Source: Datisca glomerata (Eukaryota; Streptophyta; Magnoliopsida; Cucurbitales; Datiscaceae). Taken from it: 64,000 nt of DNA. Each line of letters begins with the position of its first letter. Within the stretch, counting starts at the first letter, position 1. Position numbers and translations under genes: made by a program. The stretch covers positions 591,382-655,381 of the forward strand of contig QANY01013809.1 in assembly GCA_003255025.1 (NCBI GenBank), read 5' to 3'. The notes beneath the pieces were generated by a model that saw only the letters and a program-made list of their open reading frames with translations, searched no databases and was not told the DNA's origin. Positions 1 to 11,502 of the stretch are shown here, piece after piece.

Positions 1-480
1 GGCAAGTTGGAAGTTGTACCTTTCAGGTTCTTTTCTTCCCCTTCCGGCTTATCAGTCCCTCCAACCACGCCAGTTTGCTTCACTTGGTTAACCTTTAATT
101 GCTCTTCAGCTTTCAGCTAAACCTCCTCCATGTACTTCTCATATCTGGTTTTATGATCAATGAAAAGAAGTACTATAAAATGAGTTTGACCAAGCAATGT
201 ACAAGTCTCTTTTGATTTCACAACAGCCTAAAGACTCATTTAATATACTAGGAATTGTGCTATCCAAAAATAATGAATGCTTTCTTCCACAATCTAGTTT
301 ATATGAGATAGAACAGATAAAGAAAACACAAAGAAGAAAAAGGAATGATGATAGAGTGATATCCTTACAGCAATATACAAGTCTATTTTGATTTCACGAG
401 GCCTCTGCGGCAAGCTCCTTGGGTTTCTTGGCGCTCTCAGAGTAATCGACTTTTAACCCACGGTGAAAGAAACAGAGAAA
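1..480 (-). pseudogene. Possible exon scraps of an unidentified gene
   Basis: On the minus strand, 177 to 1 reads as a charged, helix-like peptide containing YEKYMEEV and then LKAEEQLKVNQVKQTG, broken by one in-frame TAG between them. Further upstream on the same strand (about 460-403) is a short open stretch, DYSESAKKPKELAAEAS, followed at once by TGA. Both look like low-complexity acidic and basic exon ends rather than random AT-rich translation. A 35-bp near-identical direct repeat separates them (195-229 and 371-404). I do not recognise the protein. The pieces could be exons of a real gene running off the left edge or a decayed copy of one. The stop and the missing splice context argue for decay. 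Confidence is low. Confidence 0.25.
195..404. repeat. Direct repeat pair of about 35 bp (195-229 and 371-404)
   Basis: The segments beginning CAATGTACAAGTCTCTTTTG and CAATATACAAGTCTATTTTG are near identical over about 35 bp and lie 176 bp apart. The first is followed by CAACAGCCT and the second by CGAGGCCT. This could be a local duplication or a recombination scar; nothing between them is recognisable. Confidence 0.6.
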
Positions 481-837
481 ATCAGAGAAGACAATGAAAC
501 AAACCATGACGAGAACCAAGCACAGTGACGAGACCCACAACGAAAACCAGTGGGAGCCACAACAATGAGCTCAGGCGAACCCACGAGCAACTTCTCAGCG
601 AAGCTTTTCGAGAAAACTTTAATCACCCACTTTCGAGAACCCTAACTCACTGTCTAAAATCCAGATGTCAAAGAAAATAAATCTGGGGAAAACAAAAATG
701 AAATAGAGAGGAGCTACTGAAGTAGGACACGAGCTGCCTCAAGCATAACCATGGCCCGGGACCGAAATGTGCACACGATTCCATTGGATCACACCAAAAA
801 ACAAGAAAACCGGCAGAGGGAGGGAGGGAGGGAGGGN

Positions 838-877
<40 letters not shown>

Positions 878-1477
878 TTGTTGCTCAGACCCAGAGAAAA
901 AAGAACTTCATGTTTCAATCTTGTGGATAGAAAAAGAACTCGACGAGATGACGACAATTAGGTTTCCGTGAAGAAGGGATGTAGCCACGACGGGCGCGAC
1001 GATGAGATGTAGTGACGCCGTTCTCTTCTTCGATGAACCTATACGAGATGATAAAGCAACGGTCGAAGCAATGAGAGGAAGGATCTCTGTGCTTTGTATT
1101 TTGGAGAAGAATCGAGAAAGGATCGCCTTTGCTTCTCTTTGAAAATCAAGAAGAAGATCGAGCTTCTGAGAGAGCTCAAGAAGGAACCGATTCGAGCTAG
1201 TGTAGAACAGTACCTGGACTCCAAATTTTACCTTTAACTCCCGCTTTACTCCAAGTCCCTCTCGTCCAAAATTTGGACATCCCGTTTTTTTTCTTCTAAT
1301 AAGATTTATTTTATGTGATTTTTAAAAATTCTTATGTTTTGATTTTTTACATGAGGAGACTACAACTCTTCTATTTACTATTTATAAAATATCATATTTC
1401 TTATAGTGTATGTTATCAATTATAATTTTTATGATGATAAATGAGTTGAGTCAAAATAATATATTGGTTATAAGATG
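481..1477. other. Unassigned region with no supported gene
   Basis: This stretch is less AT-rich than the sequence to its right. On the minus strand it resembles leader or 5'-UTR-like sequence, with CT-rich tracts and a GTTAGGGTTCTCGAAAG segment. Short open frames on both strands are driven by the GA/CT microsatellite and show no domain. It may hold the first exon or promoter of the scraps at 1-480, or the left end of the MULE region that follows. I found no terminal inverted repeat here. Confidence 0.3.
816..873. repeat. Compound (GGGA)n/(GA)n microsatellite with one N
   Basis: A GGGA-type tract at about 816-836 is followed by an unknown base at 837 and an uninterrupted GA tract from 838 to 873. 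The N at the junction suggests an assembly or base-calling problem in the repeat. The tract creates long Ser-Leu or Arg-Glu open frames on the two strands, which are not genes. Confidence 0.95.
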
Positions 1478-2040
1478 AAAGTGATAACAGTATATGATGA
1501 TTCTTCATTTATTTCTTTATGTTAGTCAATATCTTCTGAGTTGGTTATTGACATTTCAAACTTTCAATTAATGGTTAAGTTAAATTTCGGTGGAGGATGA
1601 AAAGACATTTTAGAAATTAAAAAGTTGATTCGGATGTGGAGTAATATTTTTCGATGCTGAATATGGATAGAAGTTTGTCACGTCCACTTAGTCTTTTGGA
1701 TAGAATCGTGGATAGTTCGCCAAGTGTTATTCTTCGCAAAAAATCAGTTGTGTTGAGTGAAGCTGTTTCTTCTCCAGCTGTAAGTATTGAGTCAATTCAA
1801 CCATTTTTTGTTGATGATGTTGATATAGATAATTTTCCTTCAACATTTGATATCGTGAGAATGCATTGTTTGAAAGCGAGAATGAATTGAAGAAATCTTT
1901 ACGTCTTATTGCGGTTCAGTCTAACTTCTAATTTAAGACTGATGGGTCTAATAGAAATAGGTATGTCGTGTCTTGCGTTGGTTAAAACTATAAGTGGTTT
2001 TTGCGTTCTTCTCGTCATAAAGGTGATCAGATGTGGATTT
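1478..2040 (+). pseudogene. MuDR-like transposase, N-terminal part (interrupted)
   Basis: This is the 5' part of a Mutator-like transposase. A candidate start is the ATG at 1478. The best-preserved stretch (about 1863-2040) reads ESENELKKSLRLIAVQSNF, then KTDGSNRNRYVVSCVG and KWFLRSSRHKGDQMWI. This is the layout of the MuDR N-terminal DNA-binding domain (the DBD_Tnp_Mut type). Two TAA stops interrupt that frame, and a frameshift near 1870 separates it from the upstream frame beginning at 1654, so the gene is decayed. Translation stops at 2040 because Copia-1A is inserted there. The same frame resumes at 11503, directly beyond the insertion, with VGQYVNEHTCSLD. This supports a single original gene split by the retrotransposon. 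Confidence 0.75.
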
Positions 2041-3102
2041 TGCTGGTCGTCGCGGAGGAAGCATTGAGGCGCGTGGCCTTTTAAAAAAATAAACTTTTAA
2101 TAAAAATAAAAATTTTAATAAAACAAAACTTGTGCAACGCCACGATAATCAAATAAAAACTTTTATTGAAAACTATTTTTCAATCAGTCAAGATCCATTA
2201 TATATTTATAAGTTAAATCTACAACATACAAGGTTATGAATTATATACTTCTTGTAGTCTATATCAAGTGCTCTTGCAAAACCCAATCAATCATCTGTTC
2301 TCATGAAATCATTCCAACAGTCAGTAGACTCTGAGATCCACACCAAGATCTTTCAAGTCAATCATCAACGCACTAGGACGTGTGTGGGCACGTAGAATAT
2401 TATAAGACACTTTTTCTGTCTCCAGATGTTCTCAACGCATGAGATCTACAGATTTAGTGAAAATGACTTTAATGAGTTGATTCTTTAAAAGAACGTGATG
2501 ATTATTCTTTAAAAGACTTGATTAATGTTCAATCACAGAATAAAATCTCTATAACATCAATCGTGTTCTCAATATAAACTATTGATTGACAAAGTGATGA
2601 TTTGATCAACTGATTATCTCCTCTTCTTTTTTTAAACCACCAAGGCCATTAAATTAATATATGTACATATTCTAGATAATATCGTATCCTATTTAGGGAT
2701 AAACTAAAATAATATTTAATTATAAAATTACCAACTGATGTAGGACCCACTACAATTGTGCGCAACTACAGTGTCACCCGGCACTGCAATGTGTCGTGAG
2801 ACAGCATAATGCCTCACGGCACCACTGTAGTGTCATATGACACCACAGTAGCCCTTGATAATTTCTGATACCCTACTAGTGATTGAGACGTGGCAATTAA
2901 TGTGAATTAAATATTTATTTTAATCAGATAATTATTTAAATATTAATTAATTTAATATTAACATATATGATCATCCCTATCAACTAACTTATCTGTTATT
3001 TTACAAATAAACAATTTATTTGATTTAAATATTTATCTAATAATAATTTAACTATCTAATTTCATAAATTAGATATTATGTTTCACTTGTCGATAATTAT
3101 TT

Positions 3103-3135
<33 letters not shown>

Positions 3136-4279
3136 ATTGTGGAGAATTATATTTAAATATATAAATAATTCAATTAATTAATCACACATAATTCTCTCAT
3201 AATTATCGACTCGCCCTAGAGTAAAAATTCATTTTGCAAGTCTGTCATTTTCTCATGTCCTAAAATATTCACACCTTAGACAGCGTAGTATAGAGGTGAC
3301 TTGAAGACCATTGACCTATAATCCTAAACTCCAATAAATCAGATTATTAATTAAACTCTTTAATTAAATAATCTTATTTATTATTTCTATTATTACTCCA
3401 CTATAAATATGGAATTATACTCTTAGAGATTATAGAATGTATTTACAAAGTAATCTCATGCAGTCCGTTGACATAATCATTTCATATAGTTCTGTCATCT
3501 AATTTTTGGTTCGTAAATTAGAAGTGATCAAAATTATCATTTTACCCTTCTAATTACCTCTTGATCCTTAAGTATCATTAATCTATTAGTGAATGGTTAA
3601 TTTATAATCTTATTATAAATTTGAGCTCAATAACCATTTGAGTTCCAGAATTAACACTTAAAGAAATCAATATACGATCCGTTAAGAAAGCTTAGATTTC
3701 AAATCTTGTAAGATCATGTCCCTAACCATCCACATCACTAAATCTCTAAAACAAAAATCGCTAACTTGATTAACAAACAGACCTTAACGAGTGAATCAAA
3801 AGATCCAGTGAACATGCATATGAGTTCATGACTACTCAGGATTCAGACTGATCTACGTATGATCATCGAATTAATGTGTATTAAATATTTATGATAAACG
3901 GCACATTAATATATTAATTTACATTGATCATGTCATATAAATCTTATTATATAAATTACATTCACTAAGATGTCTATCCACATCAATGATCCAGATCTAG
4001 ATCACACGCATTCATAATGCTTAGTGAATCGTACTAGCAGTCATTCATTAAAAATTCAATATTTTAATATATTGCTGACAACTTTATTTATTACCTATGA
4101 TCTTAATTATCTCGTAACTAATATAAGATCAGAGTCTCATTAATCAATACAAAATTTTCATATATTTATATAAATTATTCAACAATAATTTAAAAAAACA
4201 ATTATAAGAAAAATGAAATCCTCCTTATATTTCATATCAAAATGTCAATACACATGCTTTGAGGACATAACCCCCAACA
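2041..4279 (-). repeat. Copia-1A 3' LTR (left copy on the plus strand)
   Basis: It is about 2239 bp and pairs along its length with 9345-11502. Both copies share the segment with GGCCTTTTAAAAAAATAAAC near one end and GAGATTATAGAAT in the middle. The plus-strand left boundary TG at 2041 and right boundary CA at 4278-4279 are the inverted canonical LTR ends. An (AC)n(AT)n microsatellite lies at about 3102-3135, and an array of short palindromic CACTGTAGTG-type motifs at about 2759-2864. The remainder is very AT-rich and non-coding. Confidence 0.9.
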
Positions 4280-4280
4280 A

Positions 4281-4294
4281 TCTCCCGCTTGCCC
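4281..4294 (-). other. Copia-1A polypurine tract
   Basis: Read on the minus strand, GGGCAAGCGGGAGAT directly precedes the TGTTGGGGG start of the 3' LTR. This is the expected position of the plus-strand primer for a minus-oriented element. Confidence 0.8.
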
Positions 4295-4299
4295 TAAAG

Positions 4300-7200
4300 A
4301 AAATGTGGCATCTCACGATCTCTCTTACAAGATGATATTTCCTCTATATGTGTTTGCCCCTCTTGTGACTTCTCGGTTCTTTGGAATTTGCTACCGCCTC
4401 ACTGTTATCATAGTACACGATCAGTGGCTTGTTCATATCTGGAACTACTTCTTGATCAGAATAGAACTTTTTGAGTCATACCGTTTCTTTCGCAGCTTCA
4501 CAAACCACTATATATTCGACTTCTATAGTGGAATCTGCAATGCTGAATTGTTTAATACTTATCCGGACTACTGTTCCTCCACTTAGGGTGAATACTGATT
4601 CAGATGTCGACTTTCGACTGTCTCTATCTAATTGAAAATCAAAATCAGTATATCTAGTGGGGTTCAGGTCTCCACCGGAACAATTAAGCATATAGTTTCT
4701 CGTTCTCCTAAGATACTTGAGAATGTGCTTTATTGCAATCCAGTGTTCCAAACCCAGATTCGATTGATAACGACTGACAATTCTCACTGCGTAACAGATT
4801 TCAAGTCTCGTACACAACATGATATACATGAGACTTCAAACTGTTGAAGCATAGGGAACCTTTCTCATATCTTCTTCCTCCTGAGGTTTCCTTAAAGAAG
4901 ACAATTTCATGTCCGGCCGGTTATTAGTCTTTCTTGGAATTCTCCATAGAGAATCTCCCCAGCACCTTATCAATATAATATGCCTAAGAAAGTGTCAATA
5001 ACTTGTTATTTTTATCCCTTAGGATTTGGTTGCCTAGAACATAGCTCGCTTCTCCCAAATCTTTCATTTGACATTTCTCAGCGAACCACTTCTTTACTTT
5101 TGACAAAGTTTCTACATCATTCCCAGTGAGTAAAATATCATCAACTTAAAGAACTAAAAAAATTATTATCTTAACTTTGGTGTATTTATAAACACAGGCT
5201 TCGTCAACATTTTGCTCGAAGTCATAAGACTTTATGATCTCGTCAAAGGTAAGATTCCAAGATCTAGATACTTGCTTTAATCCATAAATGGATTTAAGCA
5301 ACTTGCATACTTTATGATCTTGCCCATTTTGTACGAACCATTCTGGTTGCATCATATAGATGTTTTCTTCAAGAGAGTCATTCAGAAAAGCTGTCTTGAC
5401 GTCCATTTTCCATATCTCATAGTCAAAACTAGCAGCCATGGACAAAAGGATGCGAATGGATTTTAGCATGGCCATAGGGGAGAATGTCTCTTCCTAATCG
5501 ACTCCCTCCCTCGTTACTTTTCCATATGCACCTATTTTTTCTTAAAGATCCATTTACATCCAATGGGCCTGAGATCTACAAGTTTCCAGACGGTATTGGA
5601 ATACATAGATTCTACTCCCTGGTTCATGGCATCTTGCCATTTCTCATTTTCAGGATCATCAATTGCTTATTCATAAGATAATGGATCGCCCTTATTAGTG
5701 TCTGACAATAGGACATGTGCCTCTATTTCGTAGTGAACTGGTTGCCTCACAACCCTCCCACTATGACATTGCACCAGGGTTTCCTTTGCAGGAACTGTGG
5801 TTTCTCTGTTTTATCGTTTATCAATAGAAATTGAAGGTGGTCTGATCTAATCAGTCGATAATTTCCTGAGAACTACTTTGCTATGAAGTTTGTAGTTTGC
5901 ATATAGTCATGCTCAAGAAAGGTTGCATTTATCGATACAAACACCTTTTGATCATTGTGACTATAAAACTACCAACCTCTAGTCTCTAGAGAATAGCCAA
6001 CGAATATGCATACCTCAGACCTTGAGTGTAACTTTCCGGTCTTGGGTCTAAGAACGTGAGTTGGACATTTCATCACTATAAAGGCATCTTGCTTACAGAC
6101 TTAGAGGGTGCTACATTCAAAATGTAAGTTACTGTGTGTAAGATATCCCAAAAATGTAAGTGACAATGATAAGTAGCTTAACATCGACCTAACCATATCC
6201 AATAAAGTTTGGTTTCTCCTTTCTACAATATTATTTTGTTGTGGTGTTCCAGATGGTGTAAGTTGGGATATGATTCCACACTCCAGCAAATAATCCTTAA
6301 ATTCTAAATCAAAATCCTCAAAAAACCAGGAATATAATAAATATCGTTCAAAACTAAGTAATCATATCTAAAGAGTAAATGAACTATCCCTAATGTTTTA
6401 GCTGACACGAGCGCACCACTACGAACTCTAAAAATGACATTGTCATCAGTTAACTCTCTTGACGAATCAAGCATCTGCAAAGAAGAACATACATGGTTAG
6501 TGGCTCCTGAATCAAATATCCAATATGACAAATCATATCCCACTAAACAAGCTTCGAGTACAAGTAAATCATATTTACCTTTCTTTTTCAGCTTTACAGT
6601 TTCTCTTCCAATGACCTTCAACCCCATAGTGGAAACACTTTCCTTTAGGCTTGCTGTCTTTCTTGTTCTTCTTGGCTTTCGGCTAGTTTTGGCTTTCTTT
6701 ACTCTTTAGTTCTTACTCTTGTCCTTACCATTGCTCGTCTTCCTTTTCTTATTCTTGCTTGACAACATTTACCTCGCTCTCTTTGGTCATTCTAAGGTTG
6801 AATGACTCAAAAGTCTGCAGTTCATTCAATAATTGGGTCATGTTTAATTGTAACTTGTTCATAACATAGTTGATCGTGAACGCAGAAAAGCTGGTGTGAG
6901 CGACTCTAGTATGATGCTAACTTGAGTCCGCTCATCAATGATCGCCCCATGTACTTCTGCCTCGTGCATTATATTGATCAAGTTCAAAACATGTTCTCGA
7001 ACATAAGTACTCTTCCTCATCTTAGTTGTCGTATAACATCTAATGGCCTCATGATGACTTCGATCGGACTGCTACCCAAACATTGCCTGTAAAGATTCCA
7101 TGATTTCATAGGTAGTCTCCATGCGTTCATGCTTGATTCTCAGAACATCGTTCATGCTCACAAGCATGTAGCATTTCGCCTTGTTGTTTGATAGGATCCA

Positions 7201-7392
7201 AGCATCATATTTGTCCTTAACATTCTTAGGGGTGTTAGCAGCGAGCTCCTCAGGACATTCTTCAGTAAGAACGAACTTATGGTTCTCATAAATCAGCATT
7301 AAATTCATATTTTGTTTCCAACGTACAAAATTATCACCATTCAATTTCTTAAGAGCGAGTAAAACAGTAACATGGTTGCCCATGGTAGACAT
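4300..7392 (-). pseudogene. Copia-1A gag-pol polyprotein, degenerate
   Basis: Order on the minus strand: gag from the ATG at 7392 (NGDNFVRWKQNMNLMLIYEN), then a zinc knuckle at 6596-6637 whose second Cys is Tyr (CFHYGVEGHWKRNC), then aspartic protease with an intact DSGA (6502-6513). The sequence then jumps directly from the protease end (DIYYIPGF, near 6310) to the integrase core near 6290 (SQLTPSGTPQQN, VERRNQTLLDMV). The GAG-pre-integrase region and the first integrase aspartates are therefore deleted. Reverse transcriptase follows (KMDVKTAFLND, IYGLKQVSRSWN). Its YVDD box at 5137-5148 reads stop-VDD. RNase H lies at about 4830-4300. Many stops and frameshifts are present and no functional product is expected. 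Copia-1B and Copia-2 are related. Confidence 0.88.
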
Positions 7393-9330
7393 AATATTGA
7401 TAACTGAAATTTTAAACATACGTGATTCAATATAATTGATAAATATCTTGAATTCGATAAGTAAACGCGATGCATGAATGCAATCATAATAAATACATAA
7501 ATTTAGCATTTACTAATCACGATAAGACAACCCAACGATTAATATGCCGCCTTATGGTCGGTCAGATTAATCTCAGACTGTCTATGAGACATTCTCATCC
7601 TTATTAATTAAAACTTAAAATATCTCATATTTTCTCTTTTAACAATAAGGTATCGCTTGTCAAGTCACAACTATCTACATGAAAGATTAATTGTGACTTT
7701 GTGAGTGTAACCCATCATTTTAGATTTCATGACTTTTATTTAGAATATGTCGCCTTAGGGTCGATCAAAACTAAACTACTTCATTTCATCTTATCTTCTT
7801 AAGAAGTCCAACCTTGGTATTGGTACAGCTCGAAACCTTCATTGGGGGATGAAAATAAAACCATCTCGAGGCCCTCACTACACCTCACAGTGTTGTACTA
7901 ATGATGGAGATTATAGGTTATATTGACATGTCAACATTCTCTCACTCAGTATTTTAACTAATCAATTATTTCTAAATTAATTACTTATTAAAATAATAAC
8001 TTTATGAATATTTAATTATCGATCAATACAATCTCATTGGTCTAAGTTCATTTAACTTTCTGAAGCACCTAAGTCATAATTAGGTGAACTTAGATGAACT
8101 AATTAGTTATATTCATCAAATTTTAATAAAACTTTTTTACTAAAGTCGGTTAACTTAAAAGTTACTATAGCATTTAGTGTGGTGTGATTACCAAGTTTTG
8201 ACTAGTTAAAACCTGACAGTTTACATGCAATTGATTTCATAAAGCAATACATATAAACATATTAGAACAATCCTAATAAATCATGTTTCTACATATGAGA
8301 TGCATGATTAAATAAAACTGTGTGAGATTTTCATGTATGACATGTCATCGACTAATGCATGGACATGTTATCAAACATAACAATTAAACAATTATTTTAA
8401 CAATTAAATAAAATAATAATGGATCAAGTGACTATTGGGTATTTCTAAATTACAACCCTTGAAAGAAAGAAATAAATACAAAGCAAACTTCAAGAATACA
8501 CATTTCTCAAATATTGTCTCATCCTCCTGATGTTCATCTTCATAATCTTCAAGTTTTGGACAAAACCCTTTTTAATTAGAAAAAATATTTTTCTTAATTA
8601 AAACAATTTCTATAATTTTTTTTAATATAGTTGACTTTGACCTAGTCAAATAAACATTTTATTTGATTTGGTCAAACTCAATCAACCTATTTATTTTTAA
8701 TTTTCATAAAATCAAAAATTAATAATTAAAATTAAATTACATTAATTTCAAGATTTAAATAGATAATTAAAAGAGTTTGAGTTTTAATGAAACACTTACG
8801 TGATAGAGTTGATTGTAGGGTTTGTTGAAAACTTTCTTAAAATGTGACAATAGTTGTCACCAACGATAGGACTTTCCGATCGCCGCCCATCACCATCGTT
8901 ACCTGTCTCACTGCAGGCAGCCACCTGCCGCGTCGGACAGTCACTGTTCACCGCTGGTACAGTATTGTCGGCACTATTCACCTACACGGAAACAGTAAAT
9001 TCCTGGTGTGAACAATGTTTTCACATATGAACAATGTTTACACGTGAACAATAAATTTATGTCGTTCGTCTGGTGCGTTATTCATTTTCTCGCATTCGTA
9101 ATAATTACAATAATATTCAAAATAAAATTACAAATATTCCTACGCCTCAATTCGACTTACACAAGATCTAGGAAAAATTGAAATAAAGTCTAACCCAATA
9201 ATCACCATACAATCAATGATCCATTATTTTTCATACATTCAAAAAAATATATATCATCATACATATCTTATATTATATGGATAATGCAAGAAAACTCACA
9301 CAACATTTAACATGTAAGTATATAAAGACA
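7393..9330 (-). other. Copia-1A leader between PBS and gag
   Basis: This is about 1.9 kb of untranslated leader in the element's own orientation. It is AT-rich apart from a GC-richer island at about 8850-8990. A short open frame over the island (8796-8981, minus) has no recognisable domain. A comparable island sits in the leader of Copia-2 (about 16150-16340). Confidence 0.6.
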
Positions 9331-9342
9331 GATCTGATACCA
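9331..9342 (-). other. Copia-1A primer binding site (initiator tRNA-Met type)
   Basis: Read on the minus strand, TGGTATCAGATC lies two bases after the LTR end. It matches the common plant copia primer site TGGTATCAGAGC, complementary to the initiator methionine tRNA 3' end, with one change. Confidence 0.88.
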
Positions 9343-9344
9343 TT

Positions 9345-11502
9345 TGCTGATCATCGCGGCGCGTGCGCGGCATAAGCGTGAAGGCGCGCGGCCTTTTAAA
9401 AAAATAAACTTTTAATTAAAATCGAATCTTTTAATAAAATAAAACTTGCACAATGTCATGATAACGAAATAAAAACTTTTATTGAAAACTTCTTTTCAAT
9501 CAGTCAGAATTCATTATATATTTATAAGTTAAATCTACAACGTACAAGGTTGTAAATGATATACCTCTTCTAGTCTATATAAAGTGTCCTTACAAAAATT
9601 GATCAATCCTTCGTTCCCACGAAATCGTTCCAGTGATCAGTTGACTATGAGATCCACACTAAGATCTTCCAAGTCAATCCTCAACGCACTAGGACGTGTG
9701 TGAACATGTAGAATATTACAAGACATTTTTTTGTCTCTAGATGTTCTCCACACATTAGATCTAGAGATTTATGGATAATGACTTCAGTGAGACGATTCTC
9801 TAAAAGAATGTGATGATTATTTTTTTAAAGATTTGATTAATGTTTAATCACAGAAGAAAATCTCTCTAACACCAATCATGTTCTCAATTTAACTCTTGAT
9901 TGACAAACTGATTATCTTCTCTTCTTTTTAACCACCAAGGTCAATAGAATAATATCTGTATATATTCTAGATAATGGCGTATCAGATTTTTAGGGATAAA
10001 CTGAAATAATGTTTAATTGTAAACTTACCAATTGCAGTGAGACTCGCTGCTATTGTGCACAACAGTAGTGTCACATGGCACTGTTGTGTCGCACACTCAC
10101 TACTGTAGCGATTAGTGATTGACACGTGATAATTATTGTGAATTAAATATTTATTTTAATCAGATAATTATCTAGATATCAGATAATACAAAATTAACAT
10201 ATCTGATTATCCATATCGACTAACTTATTTGTTTTTTCACAAATAACAGATTTAGTTGATTTAAATTATTATCTAATAATAATTTAATTATCTAATTTTA
10301 TAAATTAGAAATTTTGTCTCACTTATCGATAATTAAAAAAATCAATAATTATATATATAATTTTGAAATTATATTTAAATATATAAATAATTCAACTAAT
10401 TAACTTTTATTTAATTAATCACACATAATTATCTCATAATTATGTACTTGCCTTAGAATAAAAATTCTTTTTGCAAGTTAGTCATTTTCTCATGTCCTGA
10501 AATATTCACGCCCTAGGGATCATAGTATAGATGTGACTTGGAGACCACAGACCTATAATCCTATACTCCAATAAACCCTATTATTAAATAATATTAATTT
10601 ATTAATTCTATTATTACTCCACTATAAATATGAAATTGCACTCTTAGAGATTATAGAATATATTTACAGAGTATTCTCATGAGAACACTAACATAATCAT
10701 TTAATGTAGTTCTATCATCCAATTATTGATTCGTAAATGATAATTGGTCAAAACTACGATTTTACCGTTCTAATTATATTTTGATCCTTAAGTACCATTA
10801 ATCCACTAGTGAATGACTAATTTATAATTTTATTATAAATTATAGCTCATTAACCATTCAGTTTCGGAATTAACACTTAAGGGAACCAATATACGATCCG
10901 TTAGGAAATCTTAGATTCCAAATCTTGTAAGATCATGTCTCCAGCCATCCACATAACTAAATCTTCAAAATAAAAGTCACTAGCATGATTAACAAACAGA
11001 CCTTAACGAGTGAACCAAAAGATCCAGTAGACATACATAGAAGTTCAGGACAACTCAGGATTCGGACTGATCTATATATGATCATTGAATTGATGTGTAT
11101 TAAATCTTTATTATAAACGACACGTTAATAAAGGTATTAATTCATATTGGTCCTTCCATATATAATCTTATTATATAAAGCACATGCACTAAGATGTCTA
11201 TCCACATCAATGATCTGGATCTTGATCACACGGATTCATAATGCTTAGTAAACCTTACTAGCAACCATTCATTAAAGATTGCATAATGTAATATATTGCT
11301 GACAATTTTATTCATTATCTATGATCTTAATCATCTCTTACTAAAATAAGATCATAGTCTCATTAATGAACATGGAATTTTTAGATATTTATATAAATTA
11401 TTCAATAATAATTTAAAAGAACAATTATAAGAAAAATGTAATCCTCTTTAAATTTCATATGAAAATATCAATATACATGATTTGGGGGTATAACCCACAA
11501 CC
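9345..11502 (-). repeat. Copia-1A 5' LTR (right copy on the plus strand)
   Basis: It is about 2158 bp and the partner of 2041-4279. It starts TG at 9345 in plus coordinates. Its outer end (AACC at 11499-11502) has lost the canonical CA seen at 4278-4279. Its palindromic motif array (about 10055-10112) is shorter than in the other copies. Visible substitutions between the two LTRs suggest an old insertion, though I did not compute a distance. Confidence 0.9.

Larger units (their letters stand above)
2041..11502 (-). mobile_element. Copia-1A: Ty1/copia LTR retrotransposon inserted in the MULE transposase
   Basis: This is a full-structure copia element in minus orientation: LTRs at 2041-4279 and 9345-11502, a primer binding site at 9331-9342, a polypurine tract next to 4279, and degenerate gag-pol between them. 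The flanks are GATTT (2036-2040) and GATTG (11503-11507), a 5-bp target duplication with one mismatch. Deleting the element plus one duplication joins the transposase frame exactly. LTR ends are TG...CA on the left copy (read on the minus strand, TGTTGGGGG...AGCA). The LTRs are long for a copia family (about 2.2 kb). The internal part (about 5.1 kb) has a large deletion between protease and integrase, so the copy is dead. Confidence 0.92.

Noticed and set aside
739..961. Overlapping open frames on both strands rich in Ser-Leu or Arg-Glu
   Set aside because: They are created by the GA/CT microsatellite and the N; no domain.
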